A stretch of DNA of 64,000 bases from NCBI RefSeq assembly GCF_017814975.1, contig NZ_JAGIQA010000018.1, positions 1 to 64,000 on the forward strand, read 5' to 3'. The DNA comes from Cupriavidus consociatus. Its GTDB lineage: Bacteria; Pseudomonadota; Gammaproteobacteria; Burkholderiales; Burkholderiaceae. Below, in pieces: positions 36,816-48,169 of this stretch; within the stretch, counting starts at the first letter, position 1, and each line of letters opens with the position of its first letter. A model generated the notes under the pieces. That model had not been told where the DNA came from and ran no database searches. It saw nothing but the letters and a program-made list of their open reading frames with translations. The translations under genes and the position numbers were made by a program.

Positions 36816-38044
36816 GCAAGGAATACAAGGACCTGTTGGTCGGTCTCGATATCGGCACCTCGAAGGTGGCGGCGGTGGTCGCAGAACTGCGCCCCGACGG
36901 CAGCTACGAGGTGATCGGGATGGGCCAGTCGGAGTCCAAGGGTCTGAAGAAAGGGGTCGTGGTCAATATCGAGGCCACCGTGCAGTCGATCCAGAAAGCG
37001 CTGGAAGAGGCTGAACTGATGGCCGACTGCAAGATCTCGGAGGTCTTTACCGGCATTGCCGGCAGCCATATCCGCAGCTTCAACTCCAGCGGCATGGTGG
37101 CGATCAAGGACAAGGAGGTCACGCAGACCGACGTGGCGCGCGTGATCGAGACCGCCAAGGCGGTCAACATCCCGACCGACCAGCAGATCCTGCACATCCT
37201 GACGCAGGAATTCATCATCGACGGCCAGGAGGACGTGCGCGAGCCCATCGGCATGAGCGGCATCCGGCTGGAAGTGAAGGTGCATATCGTCACCGGCGCC
37301 GTCAGCGCCGCGCAGAACATCGTCAAGTGCGTGCGCCGCTGCGGCCTGGAAGTGCACGACCTGATCCTGCAGCCGCTGGCGTCGAGCCTGGCGGTGCTGA
37401 CCGAGGACGAAAAGGAACTGGGCGTGGTGCTGGTCGACATCGGCGGCGGCACCACCGACATCGCCATCTTCAGCGAAGGCGCGATCCGCCATACGGCCGT
37501 GATCCCCATCGCCGGCGACCAGATCACCAACGACATCGCCATGGCGCTGCGCACGCCGACGCCGGACGCCGAGGACATCAAGATCCAGTACGGCATCGCC
37601 AAGCAGGCGATCGCCGATCCGGAAGACATGATCGAGGTGCCGGGCGTGGGTGACCGCGGCACGCGCACGCTCAGCCGCCAGGCCCTGGCCGCGGTGATCG
37701 AGCCGCGCATCGAAGAGCTGTACTCGCTGGTGCACCAGGTGGTGCGCGAGTCGGGCTATGAAGAACTGTTGTCGTCCGGCGTGGTCATCACGGGTGGCAC
37801 CGCGATGATGCCGGGCATGGTCGAGCTGGGCGAGGACATCTTCCTCAAGCCCGTGCGCGTGGGTGTGCCGGAGTATCGCGGCAACCTGCACGAGGTGGTG
37901 AAGAGCCCGCGCTATGCGACGGTGATGGGCCTGCTGCTGGAAGGCCGCGTGCAACGGATGCGCGGACGCAAGGTGGCGGTGCAGAGCGGGTCGGTCAAGC
38001 AGGTCTGGACCCGCATGAAGGAATGGTTCGTCGGCAATTTCTGA
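36812..38044 (+). CDS. ftsA: Cell division protein FtsA
   Basis: A 410-residue actin-like ATPase that tethers FtsZ to the membrane. It shows phosphate-1 LVGLDIGTSKVAAVVAEL, the 1C-domain region, phosphate-2 VLVDIGGGTTDIAIF and adenosine motif VVITGGTAMMPG. It ends in the amphipathic membrane-targeting helix RMKEWFVGNF. ATG 36812 overlaps the ftsQ stop. A 184-base gap before ftsZ is unusual for this tightly packed cluster. Confidence 0.95.
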   Translation: MSKEYKDLLVGLDIGTSKVAAVVAELRPDGSYEVIGMGQSESKGLKKGVVVNIEATVQSIQKALEEAELMADCKISEVFTGIAGSHIRSFNSSGMVAIKDKEVTQTDVARVIETAKAVNIPTDQQILHILTQEFIIDGQEDVREPIGMSGIRLEVKVHIVTGAVSAAQNIVKCVRRCGLEVHDLILQPLASSLAVLTEDEKELGVVLVDIGGGTTDIAIFSEGAIRHTAVIPIAGDQITNDIAMALRTPTPDAEDIKIQYGIAKQAIADPEDMIEVPGVGDRGTRTLSRQALAAVIEPRIEELYSLVHQVVRESGYEELLSSGVVITGGTAMMPGMVELGEDIFLKPVRVGVPEYRGNLHEVVKSPRYATVMGLLLEGRVQRMRGRKVAVQSGSVKQVWTRMKEWFVGNF

Positions 38045-38228
38045 TCAATGCGGGAATTGCCGGGCTGAAGATGCAACGGCGCGCGCATGGTCTTGTCTAC
38101 CAGACAGGCGATGGCGCGTTGAGCAAAGGTTTTCTTGGTTCTTTCTTTTAATGGTTTTTTGTTCAGAAACCAGGGGTTGCGGCGGGGAGGCTGCATCGTC
38201 TGGGGACTGATTCTTCTCGGAGGCAGTG
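38045..38228. other. ftsA-ftsZ spacer with T-rich tract
   Basis: The spacer contains an inverted repeat TGTCT-ACC-AGACA (around 38095-38106) and a pyrimidine-rich T-heavy tract from about 38125 to 38162. GGAGG sits just before ftsZ. Extra ftsZ transcription or RNA processing sites are plausible here, but I find no clear -35/-10 pair. Confidence 0.5.
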
Positions 38229-39422
38229 ATGGACTTTGACATGATCGAAACGGAAGTGATGGACGGCACCATCATCAAGGTGGTCGGCGTGGGCGGCGCG
38301 GGCGGCAATGCCGTGCAGCACATGATCAGCCGCGGCGTGCAAGGCGTCGAATTCATCTGCATGAACACCGACGCCCAGGCGCTCAAGCGTTCCAGCGCTT
38401 CGCGCGTGCTGCAACTCGGCAATACGGGCCTGGGCGCCGGCGCCAAGCCGGAAGTCGGCCGCGGTTGCGCCGAGCAGGCCCGCGAGCAGATCGCCGACGC
38501 CCTGCGTGGCGCGCACATGGTCTTCATCACTGCCGGCATGGGCGGCGGCACCGGTACCGGTGCCGCGCCGATCGTGGCGCAGGTTGCCAAGGAAATGGGC
38601 ATCCTGACCGTGGGCGTGGTCAGCAAGCCGTTCGAGTTCGAAGGCGCGCGCCGCGCCAAGGTGGCCGAGCATGGCTCCAGCGAGCTGGAGTCGAGCGTCG
38701 ACTCGCTGATCGTGGTGCTCAACGAGAAGCTGTTCGAAGTGATGGGCGACGACGCCGAGATGGACGCATGCTTCCAGTGCGCCGACGACGTGCTGCACAA
38801 CGCGGTGGCCGGCATTGCCGAGATCATCAACGTTGACGGCCTGGTGAACGTCGACTTCGAAGACGTGAAGACGGTGATGGGCGAGCAGGGCAAGGCCATG
38901 ATGGGGACGGCCACGGTGTCGGGCGTGGACCGCGCCCGCCTGGCGGCCGAGCAGGCCGTTGCCAGCCCGCTGCTGGAAGGCGTGGACCTGTCCGGCGCGC
39001 GCGGCGTGCTGGTCAACATCACCGCCAGCCGTTCGCTGAAGCTGTCGGAAACCAAGGAAGTCATGAACACCATCCGCAGCTATGCCGCGGAAGATGCGAC
39101 CGTGATCTTCGGTACGGTGTACGACGATTCGATGAGCGACGCGCTGCGCGTGACCGTGGTCGCGACCGGCCTGGGCCGCTCGGCCAAGAAGCAGCAGCCG
39201 ATGACGCTGCTGAAAACTGGCACGGACAACATGCCGGTGCAGATGATGGCCAGCATGGCCGCCACCGCCGCGCAGCACAGCTCGCCGGACTACAGCAACC
39301 TGGACACGCCGGCGGTGTGGCGCAGCTCGCGCGAATCGGCGTCGGCCCACGTGGCGGCGCTGCAGGAAAAGGGTGTGGACACGTACGATATTCCGGCCTT
39401 CCTGCGCAAGCAGGCAGACTGA
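38229..39422 (+). CDS. ftsZ: Cell division protein FtsZ
   Basis: A 397-residue tubulin homologue forming the Z ring. The nucleotide-binding GGGTGTG motif spans residues 105-111. The N-terminal VVGVGGAGGNAVQHM and the synergy loop region are present. A variable linker leads to the conserved C-terminal peptide YDIPAFLRKQAD, which binds FtsA, ZipA and ZapD (the last is encoded at 48.2-48.9 kb). ATG 38229, not the GTG one codon earlier, is spaced correctly from GGAGG. Confidence 0.96.
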   Translation: MDFDMIETEVMDGTIIKVVGVGGAGGNAVQHMISRGVQGVEFICMNTDAQALKRSSASRVLQLGNTGLGAGAKPEVGRGCAEQAREQIADALRGAHMVFITAGMGGGTGTGAAPIVAQVAKEMGILTVGVVSKPFEFEGARRAKVAEHGSSELESSVDSLIVVLNEKLFEVMGDDAEMDACFQCADDVLHNAVAGIAEIINVDGLVNVDFEDVKTVMGEQGKAMMGTATVSGVDRARLAAEQAVASPLLEGVDLSGARGVLVNITASRSLKLSETKEVMNTIRSYAAEDATVIFGTVYDDSMSDALRVTVVATGLGRSAKKQQPMTLLKTGTDNMPVQMMASMAATAAQHSSPDYSNLDTPAVWRSSRESASAHVAALQEKGVDTYDIPAFLRKQAD

Positions 39423-39920
39423 GCGCCGGACGGCGCGGCATCGGTGCCTCCACCGGCCGCCTGACGGATCGCGTCGCCTTGTCGCGATGCACGCGCGCTC
39501 CCTATCCGCGCGTGCCTTGCATGGACTGACGTGACCCGGCGGGCAGCCGGCGGCGCCGCGCCGCCTGCCGCAACGGCGCATCGTCCGCCACAACCTGCAT
39601 CCCGTCGCCGGGCAGGGCGTGCCGCTGGCCGCCTCCCCGGACTGGTTTCCCGCCTTCCCGGTCGGGATGTCTCGCCGTCCGCGCGGCGCACCCACAAGGT
39701 GCGTCGCGCGGACTTCTTTGTAGCAAGGTGTATCGAATGCGACCGGATGTGATCCGGCTTTTGCATCGCCGGCGCGGCGCCTATGATCTTGGGGTTCCCC
39801 GCCGTACGAAACATTGTCCGGAACGCTGTCCGGATCGTTGAACCGGCACGCTGCCGCGCCGCTGCGGCGCAGCCGGACCCCATCCGTCCTATCCTTCAGA
39901 CAACCCAGAGACTTCGCCCC
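39423..39920. other. Long intergenic region between ftsZ and the peroxiredoxin gene
   Basis: A GC-rich region of 498 bases with no convincing gene. Visible structures are a perfect inverted repeat CCGGAT-GTG-ATCCGG (39743-39757), a possible promoter (39759-39787) and two copies of TGTCCGGA 12 bases apart (39815-39822 and 39827-39834). No T-run terminator for ftsZ is evident. Confidence 0.6.
39759..39787 (+). promoter_or_regulatory. Candidate promoter of the peroxiredoxin gene
   Basis: TTTTGC/TTTGCA at 39759-39765 is followed after 16-17 bases by TATGAT (39782-39787). Start near 39794 would give a leader of about 127 bases containing two TGTCCGGA repeats. The -35 is only a partial match. Confidence 0.45.
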
Positions 39921-40427
39921 ATGATTACCGTCGGTTCCCGCGTCCCGGACGCCACCCTGCAGGAATTCATCGAAACCGAAAGCGAGGGCTGCTCGCTCGG
40001 ACCCAACGCCTTCCGCGTCGCCGACCTGGTGCGCGGGCGCAAGATCGTTGTGTTCGGGCTGCCCGGGGCGTTCACGCCGACCTGCTCGGCCAAGCACGTG
40101 CCTGGCTTCGTCACGCTTGCCGCGGACCTGCGCGCGGCCGGCATCGATGAAGTGTGGTGCGTGTCGGTCAACGACGCCTTCGTCATGGGCGCGTGGGGCC
40201 GCGAACAGCAGGTCGCCGGCACGGTGCGCATGATGGCGGATGGCAGCGCCGAATGGACGCGTGCCCTGGGCCTGGACCAGGACCTGGGCGCGCGCGGCAT
40301 GGGCGTGCGCTCCAAGCGCTATGCCATGGTGATCGACGATGGGGTCGTGACCAGGCTCGATGTGGAAGCGCCCGGCGAATTCCGCGTCAGCAGCGCCGAG
40401 GCTGTGCTGACTGCGTTGCGCGGCTGA
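39921..40427 (+). CDS. Peroxiredoxin (Prx5/redoxin family)
   Basis: A 168-residue thiol peroxidase that reduces hydrogen peroxide or organic peroxides, usually with glutaredoxin or glutathione. The active-site motif PGAFTPTC places the peroxidatic cysteine at residue 55. A second cysteine follows in DEVWCVSVNDAFVM, and the VRSKRYAMVIDDGVV strand is typical of Prx5. ATG 39921 starts at the family N-terminus; an open frame upstream shows no similarity. It often sits between ftsZ and lpxC in Burkholderiales, without a known functional link to division. Confidence 0.9.
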   Translation: MITVGSRVPDATLQEFIETESEGCSLGPNAFRVADLVRGRKIVVFGLPGAFTPTCSAKHVPGFVTLAADLRAAGIDEVWCVSVNDAFVMGAWGREQQVAGTVRMMADGSAEWTRALGLDQDLGARGMGVRSKRYAMVIDDGVVTRLDVEAPGEFRVSSAEAVLTALRG

Positions 40428-40503
40428 CACAGTCACTCGGGTTAACGTGGATTATTCGCAACATCTCAATGCGGTGTTAACAGCCGGAAACAAAACCCGG
40501 CTG

Positions 40504-40529
40504 CACCACCTTCGAGGTGGTGGTAAAAT
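40504..40529 (+). promoter_or_regulatory. Hairpin overlapping an extended -10 box before lpxC
   Basis: CACCACCT-TCG-AGGTGGTG is a perfect 8-bp stem with a 3-base loop (40504-40522). It runs into TGG-TAAAAT (40521-40529), an extended -10 hexamer. It could be a promoter with overlapping operator, or a weak terminator of the preceding gene (it lacks a T run). Two GTTAAC sites lie just upstream (40441 and 40476). Confidence 0.4.
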
Positions 40530-40581
40530 CGCTTAATCAGAAAAAGCACCACGATAGATTTTTATAATAGTTGAGGCTGTC

Positions 40582-41499
40582 ATGCTCAAACAGCGCACGA
40601 TCAAATCCCTGGTGAAGACGGTTGGCATTGGCCTGCACTCCGGCCGCAAGGTCACGCTGACCCTGCGTCCCGCAGCCGCCGACACCGGTATCGTCTTTAC
40701 CCGCGTCGACCTGCCCGAGGCCGTCGAGATTCCCGTGGCCGCTTCGGCCATCGGCGACACGCGCCTGGCATCGGTGCTGCAGAAGGATGGCGCGCGCGTT
40801 TCGACCGTCGAGCACCTGATGTCGGCGTGCGCCGGCCTGGGCATCGACAACCTTTATGTCGACGTTGACGCAGAGGAAATCCCGATCATGGACGGCAGCG
40901 CTGCGTCCTTCGTGTTCCTGCTGCAGTCGGCCGGCATTGAAGAACAGAACGCGCTGAAGACCTTTATCCGCGTCAAGAAGCCGGTGGAAGTGCGCGAAGG
41001 CGACAAGTTCGCGCGGCTGGAGCCGTTTTTCGGCTTCAAGCTGGCGTTCACCATCGACTTCCGTCATCCGGCGGTCGACAAGACCGGCCAGACCTTCTCG
41101 ATCGACTTTGGCGACACCAGCTACGTGCGCGAGATCGCCCGGGCCCGCACCTTCGGCTTTGCCCATGAGGTGGAGGCGCTGCGCGAGATGGGCCTGGCGC
41201 GCGGCGGCAGCCTGGACAACGCCATCGTGCTGGACGAGCACCGCATGCTGAACAACGAGGAACTGCGCTATGGCGACGAATTCGTGCGCCACAAGATCCT
41301 CGATGCCATCGGCGACCTGTATGTGGTCGGCCACCCGCTGATCGGGTCCTATGTTGCGCACAAGTCGGGGCACGGCCTGAACAACCAGCTCCTGCGCGCG
41401 CTGCTGGCGGACCAGGAAGCCTATGAACTGGTCACCTTCGACCGTGTCGAGGACGCGCCCGCCGCCTTCCTGCCGCAGGCGCAGCCGGCTTTTGCCTGA
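40582..41499 (+). CDS. lpxC: UDP-3-O-acyl-N-acetylglucosamine deacetylase
   Basis: A 305-residue zinc amidase catalysing the committed step of lipid A synthesis. Zinc ligands are His78 (in TVEHLMSA), His237 and Asp241 (in [10 protein letters not shown]), matching the known enzyme almost residue for residue. Other signatures are [22 protein letters not shown] and [19 protein letters not shown]. It commonly ends the dcw region. A strong terminator follows. Confidence 0.95.
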   Translation: MLKQRTIKSLVKTVGIGLHSGRKVTLTLRPAAADTGIVFTRVDLPEAVEIPVAASAIGDTRLASVLQKDGARVSTVEHLMSACAGLGIDNLYVDVDAEEIPIMDGSAASFVFLLQSAGIEEQNALKTFIRVKKPVEVREGDKFARLEPFFGFKLAFTIDFRHPAVDKTGQTFSIDFGDTSYVREIARARTFGFAHEVEALREMGLARGGSLDNAIVLDEHRMLNNEELRYGDEFVRHKILDAIGDLYVVGHPLIGSYVAHKSGHGLNNQLLRALLADQEAYELVTFDRVEDAPAAFLPQAQPAFA

Positions 41500-41525
41500 G
41501 CCGCGCCAGCTGCGGGCATGCAACG

Positions 41526-41554
41526 AAAAGCCGACCCGAGGGTCGGCTTTTTTT
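41526..41554 (+). terminator. Terminator after lpxC
   Basis: AAAAGCCGACCC / GGGTCGGCTTTT with a two- to three-base loop, then a T run. It lies 27 bases after the lpxC stop and just beyond the facing dciA-like gene, so it may act in both directions. Confidence 0.87.
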
Positions 41555-41577
41555 GTCCGGAAATCGCTGTTGGCCGC

Positions 41578-42081
41578 TCAGCGGTGATGCGAGAGCAGCG
41601 TCTTGAGTGCGTCGCGCAGCGGCGAATCGGGCAGCGTGCGCGCGAGCTGGTCGAGGCTGGCAAGGCCGGTCGGCGTCATCTGCCCGCTGGTGCGCTTGCG
41701 CTCGGCCGGACCGGTGTCCCAGTCCGAGTGGCGCTGCACCTCGGGCTGCACCCGCACCCGGATCGCGGTGATCTGCGAGCCGCGCTGCTGCAGCCGCCCC
41801 AGCAGCGTCGGCACCACCTGCCGCACCCGTGCCGCGGCCGCGCCGTGTGCTGCCAGCAACAAGAGCACCTGGCCGTTTGCGTCGATGGCGTCGCGCTTGA
41901 CCCCTGCCACCGCAATGCCGGCGCGCATGCCGGGGGGCAGCAGAGACAGCACTTCGGCCTCCAGCACGGACAGCTGGCGCGCGGTCTGCATCAGCCCGGA
42001 AACCGGGCCGGACTTGGCCAGCCAGTCATTGAGCGGCTTGGCGGCGGCAGTCTGCAGGGCGTGGTGGGTGAAGCGGCGCAT
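41578..42081 (-). CDS. DUF721/DciA-like protein
   Basis: A 167-residue protein of the DUF721 family. DciA, its characterised member, loads the replicative helicase DnaB in bacteria lacking DnaC. It has no signal peptide or membrane segment. The conserved N-terminal half (LNDWLAKSGPVSGLMQTARQLSVLEAEVLSLLPPGM) and the central strand-rich part fit the KH-like domain. The position opposite secA, next to lpxC, is the usual DciA locus in beta- and gammaproteobacteria. Function is inferred from family and context. Confidence 0.82.
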   Translation of the reverse strand: MRRFTHHALQTAAAKPLNDWLAKSGPVSGLMQTARQLSVLEAEVLSLLPPGMRAGIAVAGVKRDAIDANGQVLLLLAAHGAAAARVRQVVPTLLGRLQQRGSQITAIRVRVQPEVQRHSDWDTGPAERKRTSGQMTPTGLASLDQLARTLPDSPLRDALKTLLSHHR

Positions 42082-42363
42082 GGCTGCATTCTAGCAAGGG
42101 CGGCGGCGCTGCCCTGGGCGGGTGCGGATTGAAGCTGCGGCACCCGCCCCAAGCTGCTGCAGGCAGGGCGCCGGGGTCGGCCCGTGTTTGCCGGTGTTTG
42201 GCATTGGCAGCCTTGCATGGCAAGGCCCGGCGCGCGTTCCGGCCGTGACCCCGGCACATGATAAACTCGGCGTTTCGCGCCAATCTATCCATTCCTCGCC
42301 CGGCCGCCGGGGGGCCCGCTTACCAGGGGCGTCAACCCGGTCCCGCGCAGGTGAAAGCAATCG
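42082..42363. other. Divergent region dciA-like / secA
   Basis: 282 bases with no credible gene. In particular I see no SecM-like secretion monitor: no signal peptide plus arrest motif in any frame. A GATAAACT segment (about 42257-42264) could include a -10 for secA, but no matching -35 is clear. Confidence 0.5.
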
Positions 42364-45141
<2,778 letters not shown>

Positions 45142-45207
45142 ACTGAGCCGCGCCGGGTGCCCGGTATGACGTCGGTCCTGCAACGCGGGGCGTGACGCAA
45201 CAGGAAA

Positions 45208-45238
45208 CGAACATGCCCGCCCTTCGCGGGCATGTTCG
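45208..45238. other. Perfect 13-bp hairpin between secA and argJ
   Basis: CGAACATGCCCGC / GCGGGCATGTTCG with a 5-base loop. It is strong enough for a terminator, but there is no T run on the + strand. It could attenuate read-through from secA or stabilise the 3' end of its message. Confidence 0.55.
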
Positions 45239-45282
45239 TCTGAGACAAGCAAGTCGCTGGCAGGAACATCGAGGAGTCCAAC

Positions 45283-46521
45283 ATGCCCGTCAATCTTCCG
45301 CTGCCCCAGGCAGAGAACCTGAAATCCGTCGCCGGCGTGGAGCTCGGCTGGGCCGAGGCGGGCATCCGCAAGGCCAACCGCAAGGACGTGCTGGTGGTGC
45401 GCGTGGCCGAAGGCAGCACCGTGGCCGGCGTCTTCACCAGCAATCGCTTCTGCGCCGCGCCGGTGCAGGTGTGCCGGGAGCACCTTGCCGCCGTGAACAA
45501 GTCGGGCAAGGGCATCCGCGCGCTGGTGGTCAACACCGGCAATGCCAACGCCGGTACCGGCGAGCAGGGCTTGGCCAACGCCCGCGCCACCTGCGACGCG
45601 CTGGCTGCGCAGCTGGGCATCGACGCCGGCCAGGTGTTGCCGTTCTCGACCGGCGTGATCCTCGAGCAGTTGCCGATGGACCGCCTGCTGGCAGGGCTGC
45701 CCGCCGCCATCGCCAACGCCGGCGCTGACAACTGGCTGGCCGCCGCGGAAGCCATCATGACCACCGACACGCAGCCCAAGGTCGCGTCGCGCACGGTGCA
45801 GATCGACGGCAAGACCGTGACCCTGTCGGGCATCAGCAAGGGCGCCGGCATGATCCGCCCGAACATGGCGACCATGCTGGGCTTTATCGCCATGGACGCG
45901 GCGGTGGCGCAGCCGGTGCTGCAGGGGCTGGTGACGCACGCCGCCGATCACTCGTTCAACAGCATCACCATCGATGGCGATACCTCGACCAACGATTCGT
46001 TCGTGCTGATCGCTTCGGGCAAGTCGGGTGCCGTGGTCGACCGTGCCCAAGGCCCGGCCTTCGAAGCGCTGCGCGATGCGGTGACGAGCCTGGCGCAGGA
46101 GCTGGCGCAGATGATCGTGCGCGACGGCGAAGGCGCGACCAAGCTGATGACCATCCGCGTCGAAGGCGGCAAGGACTTGGCCGAATGCCGCCAGATCGCC
46201 TATGCGGTCGCGCATTCGCCGCTGGTCAAGACCGCGTTCTACGCCTCGGACCCCAACCTCGGCCGCATCCTGGCCGCGGTGGGCTACGCGGGCGTCGACG
46301 ACCTCGACGTCGGCCGCGTCAACCTGTGGCTGGACGATGTCTGGGTCGCTCGCGACGGCGGCCGCAATCCCGACTACCGCGAGGAAGACGGCCAGCGCGT
46401 GATGAAGCAGGCCGAGATCACGGTGCGCATCGCGCTCGGCCGCGGCAATGCCGAAGCCACGGTGTGGACCTGCGACCTGTCGCACGACTACGTGTCGATC
46501 AACGCCGACTACCGTTCCTGA
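45283..46521 (+). CDS. argJ: Glutamate N-acetyltransferase / amino-acid acetyltransferase ArgJ
   Basis: A 412-residue precursor that cleaves itself into alpha and beta chains. It moves the acetyl group from N-acetylornithine to glutamate in the cyclic arginine pathway. The self-cleavage site is visible in [16 protein letters not shown], where Thr197 becomes the nucleophile of the beta chain. [14 protein letters not shown] and [17 protein letters not shown] are further signatures. Whether it also makes N-acetylglutamate from acetyl-CoA cannot be told from sequence. It lies downstream of secA after a hairpin. Confidence 0.94.
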   Translation: MPVNLPLPQAENLKSVAGVELGWAEAGIRKANRKDVLVVRVAEGSTVAGVFTSNRFCAAPVQVCREHLAAVNKSGKGIRALVVNTGNANAGTGEQGLANARATCDALAAQLGIDAGQVLPFSTGVILEQLPMDRLLAGLPAAIANAGADNWLAAAEAIMTTDTQPKVASRTVQIDGKTVTLSGISKGAGMIRPNMATMLGFIAMDAAVAQPVLQGLVTHAADHSFNSITIDGDTSTNDSFVLIASGKSGAVVDRAQGPAFEALRDAVTSLAQELAQMIVRDGEGATKLMTIRVEGGKDLAECRQIAYAVAHSPLVKTAFYASDPNLGRILAAVGYAGVDDLDVGRVNLWLDDVWVARDGGRNPDYREEDGQRVMKQAEITVRIALGRGNAEATVWTCDLSHDYVSINADYRS

Positions 46522-46581
46522 GCCCACTCCATCCTGCCCGCGCGCGCGGGCAGGGCGCACGAACCCTTTCTCCGCCCCGCC

Positions 46582-47487
46582 ATGTCCGACCTCGCCGCCC
46601 GCCTCGACAACTTCCTCTCCCGCCTCGAACAATGGCTGCCGCCGCAACTGAACGATGCGGACTGGCAGGAGGCGGTAGCGTTCCGCTGGCGCAAGCGCCA
46701 GAGCCTGTTCGGCAATATCGGCTACCTGCAGCCGGTGCGCCAGCTGCCGCCGATCCACCTGGACGACCTGAAGAACATCGAGCGCCAAAAGGACGCCATT
46801 GTTGCCAATACGCGCCAGTTCGTGAGCAAGCTGCCCGCCAACAACGTGCTGCTGACCGGTGCGCGCGGCACCGGCAAGTCGTCGCTGATCAAGGCCTGCC
46901 TGAATGCCTTCGTCAAGGACGGGCTGCGGCTGGTGGAGGTCGACAAGGATGACCTCGGCGACCTCGGCGATATCGTCGAGCTGGTTTCGGCCCGCCCCGA
47001 GCGCTTCGTCATCTTCTGCGACGACCTGTCGTTCGAAGAAGGCGAGTCGGGCTACAAGTCGCTGAAGTCGGCGCTGGACGGCTCGGTCGCGGCGCAGTCT
47101 GACAATGTGCTGATCTACGCCACGTCCAACCGCCGGCACCTGCTGCCGGAGTACATGAAGGACAACGAAACCTACCGCCACACCGACGACGGCGAGATCC
47201 ATCCCGGCGAAGTGGTCGAGGAAAAGATCTCGCTGTCCGAGCGCTTCGGGCTGTGGCTGTCGTTCTACCCGCCCAAGCAGGATGAGTACCTGACCATTGT
47301 CGGCCACTGGCTCAGGCACTTCGGCTGCACCGACGAAGACATCGCCGCCGCGCGCGGCGACGCGCTGGTGTGGGCGCTGGAGCGCGGATCGCGCTCGGGC
47401 CGCGTGGCGTGGCAGTTCGCGCGCGACTGGGGCGGCAAGCATGGCCAGCCTTACATCGCCGACGTGCCAGGGAACGACAAGGCATGA
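46582..47487 (+). CDS. DUF815 family AAA-type ATPase
   Basis: A 301-residue soluble P-loop ATPase. Walker A is LLTGARGTGKSSLIKACL; a Walker-B-like FVIFCDDLSFEEGE and sensor-1 NVLIYATSNRRHLLPE follow. The set matches DUF815, an uncharacterised AAA family widely conserved next to mutT in betaproteobacteria. It has no known partner. The mutT start overlaps its stop by four bases, so the two are co-translated, which may hint at a nucleotide-related role. Confidence 0.88.
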   Translation: MSDLAARLDNFLSRLEQWLPPQLNDADWQEAVAFRWRKRQSLFGNIGYLQPVRQLPPIHLDDLKNIERQKDAIVANTRQFVSKLPANNVLLTGARGTGKSSLIKACLNAFVKDGLRLVEVDKDDLGDLGDIVELVSARPERFVIFCDDLSFEEGESGYKSLKSALDGSVAAQSDNVLIYATSNRRHLLPEYMKDNETYRHTDDGEIHPGEVVEEKISLSERFGLWLSFYPPKQDEYLTIVGHWLRHFGCTDEDIAAARGDALVWALERGSRSGRVAWQFARDWGGKHGQPYIADVPGNDKA

Positions 47488-47924
47488 GCGCGGCCGCCAT
47501 GGACAAGCCCGCAGAGACCGCCGGCAACCCGCCGCGCAAGGTCACCGAAGTCGCCGTCGGCGTGATGGTGCAGCCGGATGGCCGCTTCCTCCTGGCGCAG
47601 CGCCCCGCGGGCAAGCCGTACGAAGGCTACTGGGAATTCCCGGGCGGCAAGCTCGAGCCAGGCGAGACCGTCGAGGCAGCGCTCGCCCGCGAACTGCATG
47701 AAGAGCTGGGACTGGATATCACCGCGTGCGAGCGCTGGCATGTGCTCGAGCACGACTACCCGCACGCCTATGTGCGGCTGCATTTCTGCAAGGTCACTGC
47801 CTGGCGCGGTGACCCGGTCGGCCGCGAAGGCCAGGCCTTTTCCTGGCAGACGGTGCCCGTGACGGTCGCGCCGTTGCTGCCGGCCACCATTCCGGTGGTC
47901 GAATGGCTGGGCGAAGAGGCCTAG
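47484..47924 (+). CDS. mutT: 8-oxo-dGTP diphosphatase, Nudix family
   Basis: A 146-residue Nudix hydrolase. The Nudix box is complete (GGKLEPGETVEAALARELHEELGL), and the context WEFPGGK plus position beside yacG and zapD is typical of MutT. It clears oxidised GTP/dGTP from the nucleotide pool. ATG 47484 overlaps the DUF815 stop; the open frame upstream lies inside that gene. It converges with yacG. Confidence 0.9.
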   Translation: MSAAAMDKPAETAGNPPRKVTEVAVGVMVQPDGRFLLAQRPAGKPYEGYWEFPGGKLEPGETVEAALARELHEELGLDITACERWHVLEHDYPHAYVRLHFCKVTAWRGDPVGREGQAFSWQTVPVTVAPLLPATIPVVEWLGEEA

Positions 47925-47973
47925 GGCACAGCCCCTGGCGCCCTGCGCGGCCTGTGCGGCCGAGGCGACTACG

Positions 47974-48165
47974 TCAGTCGTCCTCGTCGCCGGGCAAGTC
48001 CGGCGAAGGCGTCTCGCCTGGCTTGCCGCCAATCACGTACTTTTCGGACGCCCAGGCGCCGAGGTCGATCTGCTTGCAGCGCTCGGAACAGAACGGGCGG
48101 AACTTGTTGTCGGGCACCCAGGCCACCTCGGTGCCGCAGGTGGGGCATTTGACGACAGCGGGCAT
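47974..48165 (-). CDS. yacG: DNA gyrase inhibitor YacG
   Basis: A 63-residue zinc protein that inhibits gyrase by binding GyrB in E. coli. The four cysteines are in place: CPTCG near the start and [17 protein letters not shown] in the middle. An acidic tail rich in Asp/Glu/Pro follows. It lies four bases after zapD in the same direction, the usual zapD-yacG pair. Confidence 0.93.
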   Translation of the reverse strand: MPAVVKCPTCGTEVAWVPDNKFRPFCSERCKQIDLGAWASEKYVIGGKPGETPSPDLPGDEDD

Positions 48166-48169
48166 GGCT

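Noticed and set aside
39531-39752. A 73-codon frame in the ftsZ-peroxiredoxin spacer
   Set aside because: Arg/Ala/Pro-rich composition typical of non-coding GC-rich DNA, no ribosome site and no motif.
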